A stretch of DNA of 64,000 bases from Jaltomata sinuosa. Its lineage: Eukaryota; Streptophyta; Magnoliopsida; Solanales; Solanaceae. Position numbers and translations under genes: made by a program. Of the stretch, positions 57,290 through 64,000 are shown piece after piece (position 1 is the first letter of the stretch; each line of letters begins with the position of its first letter). The stretch covers positions 1 through 64,000 of the forward strand of contig QJPP01001723.1 in the NCBI GenBank assembly GCA_003996215.1. The letters are read 5' to 3'. Below the pieces are notes generated by a model. The model was given only the letters and a program-made list of their open reading frames with translations, did no database searches and was not told where the DNA came from.

Positions 57290-58615
57290 CCTCCTCGACC
57301 TCGTCATCTACTTGCTGAAGTCTGAGGCCTACGCTTTGCAGGATATACTGAGGAAAATGACCCTACGACTGACCCTGCCCTCTGTCCTAAACTCTATTGG
57401 TCCCTCAATGGGCAGTATCTCTGTACATAACCCTCTCAGCCACAAGAATAGCATGTCGTAGAGCCCTGAAGGCATCTCCCTATATATGCTCTACCGCAAG
57501 TTTCACAATATGGCACAACTAATCTAGACTGCCCTGGAACCCTGTACTGCTGCGAGCCTGATGCTCGTGAACTCTTCCTCAGATATGACTGCCCTCAGTG
57601 ATCTAACCTGCTAACCTGGGACTGCTGTGGTGGGGGCCTAGGTGGTCTTCCTGAATATCGAGTTCTGGAGCCACCTTGAGCCTCTGTATGAAACCCCATA
57701 GTCCTAGCCCTCTTCTGGTGCTCTCTCTTGACCCCCTCAATCATATACTGCTGATGTCAGATCCTCTCTACGTCCTGGGCCACTACTTAAATCTGTGAGA
57801 TATCTAAATCATCATTAAGTGTTGCTAAGGTACAAGCCTCGGTGTAGTATGAAGCAAGACCTCCAACAAATCAACGTACCCTATCATGCATCGTATCAAC
57901 ATATGCTGGTGCATATCTAGCCAAAGAATCAAATCTCAAGGCATACTCTCGGATGCTCATATGACCCTGCCGAAGATTCAAAAACTGGTCTACTCAGGCA
58001 TCTCGTATCTCTCATGGCAAATAGTGATCTTAGAAGGCCTTTGTGAAAGTGTCCCAAATGGGAAGAGGTGCATCCTTCCCCTTAGATCTCCGCCAACTCT
58101 TATACCACAATACTGCTACATCACGCAATCGGAATACTGCTAACTCATCTGACTCAGTCGGTGATACATGCATAACCCTGAATATCCTGTAAAGCTGATC
58201 TACAAAGTGTTGAAGATCCTCTCTGTGGTCTTTACCTGTATACTGAGGAGGACTCAAGGAAAGGAACTCTCAAACACTCGAACTTCCAGGCCCCCCAAAA
58301 GGTCCGGTTGTATGGCGCAATAGGCTGGCACTGAGTGGCCGCCAACTGAGCCAGCGCATAGATTGCACTCCTGAAATCCTAATCTGTAGGGATAGGAGGA
58401 GATGGAGGTGCTACTGGAGGTGCTACTGGAGGTGCTGCTGGAAGTCTAGTAGCTGGTGGGGCCTCCTGATGTGGAGCTGAAGCAGGGGAGGAATGTGAAG
58501 ATGCCTATCCTACTACCTCCGACTGAACTGCCCCGGCAGGTGGTACCGTTCTGGTACCCTGGTCTGCGGGTTCATCTGTCTTCTAACCCGCAGTTGTCTG
58601 TCGAATCATCGGCAT
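57290..58615 (-). pseudogene. gag of the chromovirus-like element
   Basis: Gag starts MPMIRQTTAG at 58615, with a TAG almost at once. A proline/alanine-rich tract (PPVAPPVAPP, encoded by GGTGCTACTGGA repeats at 58399-58445) precedes the capsid region. That region shows SPPQYTGKDHREDLQHFVDQ, LWYKSWR and, after stops, FLNLRQGHMSIREYALRF. The C-terminus has CETCGRAYIGRC and CYSCG, the first part of the zinc knuckle, with a TGA in place of a codon just after CYSCG. At least five stops are visible. Confidence 0.85.
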
Positions 58616-58805
58616 TTCTCTGTATAGGTATAATAACATTGATAAGCCAAACAAATCATACCTTATGACTCAGCTCTCTAGCATGATTTGAGCAAAAGAA
58701 GGGTAACTTTCCTGAACAATGTCTGTAGTTTCCTACTTATAAAATGTGGTGCACAACACACTAATAAACAAGACTCTACTAGACACAGCTTGCAGACTCC
58801 CTAGG

Positions 58806-58820
58806 ATACAACCTATACCA
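58806..58820 (-). other. Decayed primer-binding site
   Basis: The minus strand reads TGGTATAGGTTGTAT four bases inside the LTR. Only the first six bases match initiator tRNA-Met, so the site has mutated or uses another primer. Confidence 0.5.
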
Positions 58821-58824
58821 AGTT

Positions 58825-61735
58825 TGTCACGCCCCAAACTCGGGGGGGGGGGGGGGGGCGCAACTGGCACCTAATGCCAAAACATAGGCAAAAGCTGACC
58901 CTGCTGAACTATTTGTCAATGGCGCATAGCAGCCACACACAATCAAGAAAATAAACGAGTATATCTTGGCTTAAAAATTAGCCCTCGGCCGGTAAGGCTT
59001 CTATCAACAGCTCTAGAAAGAAAACAACTATTCTCAACAGTTCATTTAAAGCAATAAGCAGGTAGCACGTAAGTCCTGTTTAGGCCGTCGAGGCCTCTAT
59101 GATATCTAGGAAAGCATAAATGCTATTTGGGCCTTCAAGGCCACCATGATTTCTATAAAGATGCTTAAAATTGGTATATACAATGTAAACTAGGCTAACC
59201 AGCTGCTAAACTATCAACAACAACAATAACAACAAGTCCCATTAGGCCAACAAGCTATAACTAATCAATATACAAGGCCAAAATGGTCACCATCGTAGCT
59301 ATACAACCTAACTAACTAGTCTGGAAGCCTCTACGAATACAATACCTAGTGGGACAGGGGTACAACCTACCCAAAAACTATAAACAACAAAAATTGCAAA
59401 TCTTTGATACTCTGGCGACCCCTAGAAGGAAAGGAGTCAACAACCTCGCTGAGAGCTCGGCTATGCTACCCGGCAAGTCTATCTGGTCGTCTCTCAAATC
59501 CTAAAGGTATGAAGCAGCGCCCCTAGTAAATGGGGCGTCAGTACGAAATAATGTACCGAGCATGTAAAGCAAACTGAAAACTGAAACTGAAGTGTAAGGA
59601 CTGAGCAAAAAGGGTAGGAGCAACACATAAGTACAATACCTTATCTTTCTACAATAATAAATCATTTAAACACGTAGCAAATAATAACCCGTCCTGGCCC
59701 CCATAAGCCCGGCAGGTACAAATAACACACCATCACTAAAAATCCTAAAGAGTTCAAACAGTCACTAAATACCCATACTGGCCCCCACACCTGGACCCCA
59801 GTGATGATCTGATCTGAACTGTCTGAATGTACATGTGTCATGAATCAGTACAACTCTGAAGCTCTGTGGTACCATGTAAGAACTTCTCTGTAGGTATAGC
59901 CTGCCCTTCCCATAGGTATGATCAGCCTGGCCCGAAGGCGCAGTAATGTAATATAATTGCTACCCCATAGGTACAACTTTCCCGTCCCATAGGTACGGTC
60001 TGCCCAACCTGAAGGCACAACAATATAAAGTGATTGCTGCCCTATAGGTATATCCTTCCTGTCATGTAGGTACGTCTGCTCGGCCCGAAGGTGCGGTAAT
60101 AGTAACCAGAATATAGACTCCAAGATCCTGCAGTGTCAGTGTCTGCTGAGGCCAAAACAAGATCATAGGTGGTAACAAGATGATAAAAATAACAAAATAA
60201 TATCATGTAATCACAAGTGACCTCAATTGAATCATAACATGCTTTTCTAGGGTGCTAGGTAAGGAATAGAGTATTGTTGATAGTCGTTATATCATGCTGT
60301 AAAGCAAAGCTCAGTACTATAAGGCCACAAGTCGAATAACGACGTTATAGAGGCTATAAAACCTTTGGCCTTAAAGTTCATGCCAGAAAGTGAAAATGAA
60401 GCCTTGACATACCTTTTAACTGAAGCCCCAAGGTGTCTCTAGGAAGCTTGTCCAACCAAAGGTAAAGCAAAACTGCACGAATTAATAAGGCTGCAAGAAA
60501 GAGTCAAAGCCATTCGATAAGGCATTAATGCCACACTCATGACCAGCCAAGTCTAAAGTATAAAATTAGGCCAATAAGCAGCTATATCCAATGAATATAT
60601 CCCAACAATATCTCGAAGGAGCAACGAGCTCCCGAGGCAATACAACAAGGCGTACTTGATATTATTTAATTCATTAACTATCGTACGCGACCCCAATAAG
60701 AATCACACAAACTTTCCAATCTCTCCAGAACGTTAAAACCCTCAGTGCAGAACAACAATAACCAAATGTAATAAGATAAAGGGGTTGTCCAAAGTCATGG
60801 TTTCCAAAACACCACTTTGTGGCCGGAAAGCTATAAATATGATACTAGAATATGTAATTATGAAGGAGGGTCATAGGGGGAACATTTCTTTGACAAAAGG
60901 AACTGAATTCCAAAGCTAAACAACCTGTATCCTTGCAGTAACAACAAATGAAACAAAAACCAACAAGAAAATACTACAAATCATTGGCAAGCACGACTTT
61001 TCATAACTTAAAGCTTAGAATCTCGTTTTAACAAATAGATAAGTGTAAGGGATCCTTACATTTCTAATACAACTCTGTAGCTACTGCTAAATATCAATAA
61101 TTCCCTGGAATTCTCTCTATCCACACCCCAAAATAGAAGCACCACACAAAACACAGAGAAAACTACGTCAAGACGATGAACTTAACGTGTAGAACAACTT
61201 TTGTGAAGCCCTTCAGCTCTAGTTGGCAAACTTTAGGGAGTATTTTGGTCTAGGGAGATCTTCAGATGTTTCTCAGATCTTGGAAAAAATAATTTGGAGA
61301 GAAAATGAATTTTCAAGGCTAAAATCTCAATATATATCCATTCCACCGACTTGGGCCCACCGTGACATGCATGATTGTGCAGTCTTATAAAATATGAATA
61401 TCTCCCTATTCCGAAGTCGTATGAATAAACAGTTTGATGTATTGGAAACTAGACTCTTAGACCTTCAATTTGATAGGTTGGGATCCCACTAATTTGTTAT
61501 AGATTGGGAGAAAACCACAAAGATATTTCACCTTAATTTTAAGAGAATTCCTTAAAGGAATTTACAATAACTTTTTTCGACTTTTATTTTGCAACTTGCT
61601 TGACTTCAAAACATAACATATGACCATCGTGAATTTAAAATACCTCATAAAACATCCTTCATAACATGTAAGGTACTCTTAGTATTATCCCAAAGGTACG
61701 ATTTAATTCAATGTTCAAACGTGTGGGGTGTTACA
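58825..61735 (-). repeat. 5' LTR of the chromovirus-like element
   Basis: It runs from TGTAACACCCC at 61735 to GGCGTGACA at 58825. A TATATATTGAG at about 61325-61340 (minus strand) is a candidate TATA box, with GGTGGGCCCAAGTCGGTGG upstream. A 17-base G run at 58842-58858 replaces five G in the other LTR. Confidence 0.92.
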
Positions 61736-61740
61736 GAAAA

Positions 61741-63914
61741 GTCCCTTGGTGAGAATTGAAAATCTCGGGCTAGGGTGAGCTCAGACTAAAATATAGTGTT
61801 TTGTGTCTTAGAGGTGATTCTTGTTTCATGTGATTTCATATGGTAGTGTGGTGTCTATTTTTGGATAGCCAACTACCGTAGGATCCTGTAGGAAGTTTTG
61901 GAATGAGAATCGGAGTCATAGAACTTTGAATATGATAGTTATTGTGTTGGAAATAATTTGTTGTGTCTATGAAATAATGTGTGTTTCGAAATAAGGGTCC
62001 GGGAGCGAGATAGTGGTGTTCTAGAAATTTCCTTCACCATGACGAAAGAATGCCTCATCTCGATGATTTGTTGCAACAAGCAGTCCTCATCGTGATGATC
62101 CGTGGAAATGAAGAAAGTGTCTGTTGCGATGAGGACATGAGCAGTATACCTAGGCATTCTGCAGTTTTTCTGAGTTATTTTCTTCATAACTCAACTTTGT
62201 TCTAGAGCTCTCAAAATTAGTTTTCCCAAGAAAACTAGCGCAAACTCCATTGTTTGAGGTAAGTAATTCGTAGAACTCTTAATTTATTGATTATTTATCT
62301 TCCTTAGACCTTGGGGGAAGAATTAATGGTAGATTTATTGTAATTAAGCCCTAGAAGTATGTATTTGGGGAAGAACCCTATAGGTAGGTGTAAAACCACC
62401 TAGAATTGATCTTAAATTGTATTTTTATGAGTTCTGACATGAAATTATTAGCTCTTAACATATTTAAGGCTAGCGGGGAACCTTGGGTTCCATAAAGGTA
62501 AAACCTTTAGGCTTAAAAATGGTGGAAAATGTATGAACTTGGCTAAAAACCTTGAATATCAATTCTATAAAAGCAATAGGGCTAATTAATGACTTATTAA
62601 CCCTTAGGAAATGCTAAAAACCTCATTTAATGGGTAGAATGGTTGGATTTGATTTCTAAAGCCTGAAATAAAGGGTAATTGTCTAATTACTCTTATATTA
62701 TTGTTATTTCTAGACCTTGTGCATTTTAAAGAATTATGAAAGGAAAAGGCAGTGGTGAACTAGCTTGCAGGTGTTATATCTTCACTCGAGGTAGGTTATG
62801 CTTTGAATTAGAGTTAAGACTCACCTTGTTGCATGTTTGTAAAGAAATTGTATAACCTGTGATTAGTCTTCGAATGTGGCTATATTATATATGCTTTCCC
62901 TGTTGTGCTTGAATGAATAGGCTAAATGAACAGGAAGTGATAAGTGAGCTGAAATGACTAAGTATGAATAGTGTCTTGGGCACTGAATATCCTTGTGAGA
63001 ATATGGGTCTGAGAACCTGGTTATACTGATATTATTATTGATACATCTGATACGGAGAAGATACCATGCCATTATGGTACATGGATACCTAGGGTCCCCT
63101 GCAGGTCATGAATAGTGGGCAGAAATAAGATCCATAGCATGTGTGTACACGTTTTACCTTGTTTTGTATTATTGTATTGCTACTATGATGAATTTGACTG
63201 AGAATTAAGGTGAGACTAGAGATACATGTAATATGAGTAGAGATTGATGGACATCACGATACGTGAGATAGTGGTTAAGTGTGATACTATTTTTTCCCTC
63301 TTATGGTGCTATTCTATGAATTGTGTCCTTGACTTGGTTGCTATTGAATTGACTTGAAAGACTATCTGTTGGTTGCTTATATGCTAAGTGTTGGATTCCT
63401 ATTACTTGTTATATGTTTTGTTATTCATGTGTTATATTGTTGGATCGGCCTATAATACCTACCAATACATAATGTGTTGTATTGATACTACCCTGTGGTC
63501 TTCTTTTGTTGATTGCAGACCGTGTTGTAGAGGTTGAGATGCGACCTCGGCTAGAGTAGAGAGACCAACTACAGATCCAAGGGTGAGGCTACTCTCAGAC
63601 TGCCATGGATCCTCCACGAGTTGTTATCCTTCTTCTAGACAATAGAACTCTCTATTCTTATTGTTTTAGTGATTGTTGGATTCTTAGACTATGTTGGTTT
63701 AATAGTTCTAGACGATGACTTTCAATTTCTGGGGATATGTTTAGTTGAATCTTTTTCACGTATTCTTTTACTATTAATATAAACACTGATTTATTTATGA
63801 CTTACGTGGAATGTTTATCTATTTCTTAGAAGTTGAGAGTTGGGTTTGAGTTGTTTGGTTCTTTTACTGAAGAGTTAGTGTGGGTGTCAATCATGACTCA
63901 TCTGGGTCATGACA
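61741..63914 (+). repeat. 5' LTR of a gypsy element extending past the right edge
   Basis: The stretch ends CATCTGGGTCATGACA at 63914, three bases before a primer-binding site, which identifies it as a 5' LTR on the plus strand. Its start is not visible: the chromovirus-like element is inserted at 61735/61741, and I cannot find a TG start in the sequence left of 47541. A cluster of CCTCATC(G/T)-GATGA motifs lies at 62030-62140. ORFs here have no domain. Confidence 0.75.
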
Positions 63915-63918
63915 AAGT

Positions 63919-63930
63919 TGGTATCAGAGC
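63919..63930 (+). other. Primer-binding site, initiator tRNA-Met type
   Basis: TGGTATCAGAGC matches the initiator tRNA-Met 3' end exactly over 12 bases, followed by TCCGGGTTC. The last 70 bp of the window are the leader of this element. Confidence 0.8.
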
Positions 63931-64000
63931 TCCGGGTTCGTTGATCTCATCGTACCAGAACAAGTCTATTAGAGTCTTACAGAACGGTATAAAGACATAT

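Larger units (their letters stand above)
47541..61735 (-). mobile_element. Chromovirus-like Ty3/gypsy element, complete in structure but inactive
   Basis: LTRs lie at 58825-61735 (2911 bp) and 47541-53677 (2899 bp once the nested solo LTR and its duplication are removed). The target duplication GAAAA is perfect (47536-47540 and 61736-61740). The interior (53678-58824) holds gag, protease, reverse transcriptase, RNase H, integrase and a chromodomain on the minus strand, the order of chromoviruses; the Tekay/Del group fits best. Stops and frameshifts break every domain. In about 300 bp compared by eye the LTRs differ at roughly one base in ten, so the insertion is not recent. Confidence 0.92.

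Overview
The window reads as repeat-rich, AT-rich nuclear DNA of a dicot plant, most likely a member of the Solanaceae. The evidence is the mix of families: a chromovirus-type Ty3/gypsy element, a SIRE-type copia element carrying an env-position ORF, a Tat/Ogre-type gypsy with a very long LTR, a CACTA (En/Spm) second ORF, and a SINE tail ending in TTG repeats like the tobacco TS family. I found no convincing host protein-coding gene, tRNA, rRNA or CRISPR array. Nearly everything supportable is a transposable element, usually broken and often nested in another.

Layout. 1-592 is a minus-strand LTR fragment. 593-1536 is the 3' internal end of a plus-strand gypsy element, whose LTR (1537-3274 plus 10719-11634) is split by a minus-strand, gag-only gypsy derivative (3275-10718, two 2.36-kb LTRs). 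A 44-bp-unit satellite array fills 11635-12694, bounded on both sides by LTR ends. 12695-21200 is a pol-less Tat/Ogre-like element: gag remnant, a 35-bp tandem repeat, a polypurine tract and a 4.6-kb 3' LTR. It abuts the 3' half of a CACTA element (21201-24065) with a spliced transposase-associated pseudogene and one terminal inverted end. 24955-28505 is a solo LTR with a perfect 5-bp target duplication. 29670-31024 looks like a non-autonomous Helitron.

31615-42661 is a minus-strand copia element interrupted within its RNase H region by a plus-strand SIRE-type element (32262-38558, perfect target duplication). 43070-46663 is a plus-strand Tork/Tnt1-like copia element lacking reverse transcriptase and RNase H. 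46866-46908 is a 5'-truncated SINE flanked by a perfect 16-bp duplication. 47541-61735 is a minus-strand chromovirus-like gypsy element with every domain recognisable but broken, and its left LTR holds a second solo LTR (48634-51866). 61741-63914 is the 5' LTR of another gypsy element running off the right edge, with its primer-binding site at 63919.

Six insertions have termini and target duplications clear enough to order events: SIRE into copia, solo LTR into chromovirus LTR, chromovirus into older sequence. The gag-only element into the gypsy LTR is clear from its interrupted host although no duplication is visible. No element here can be autonomous. The most notable points are the retention of the env-position ORF in a SIRE element that lost pol, a self-complementary GC-rich block at a similar place upstream of the TATA box in several unrelated LTR families, and the opposite-orientation nesting of related LTRs at 1537-5633.
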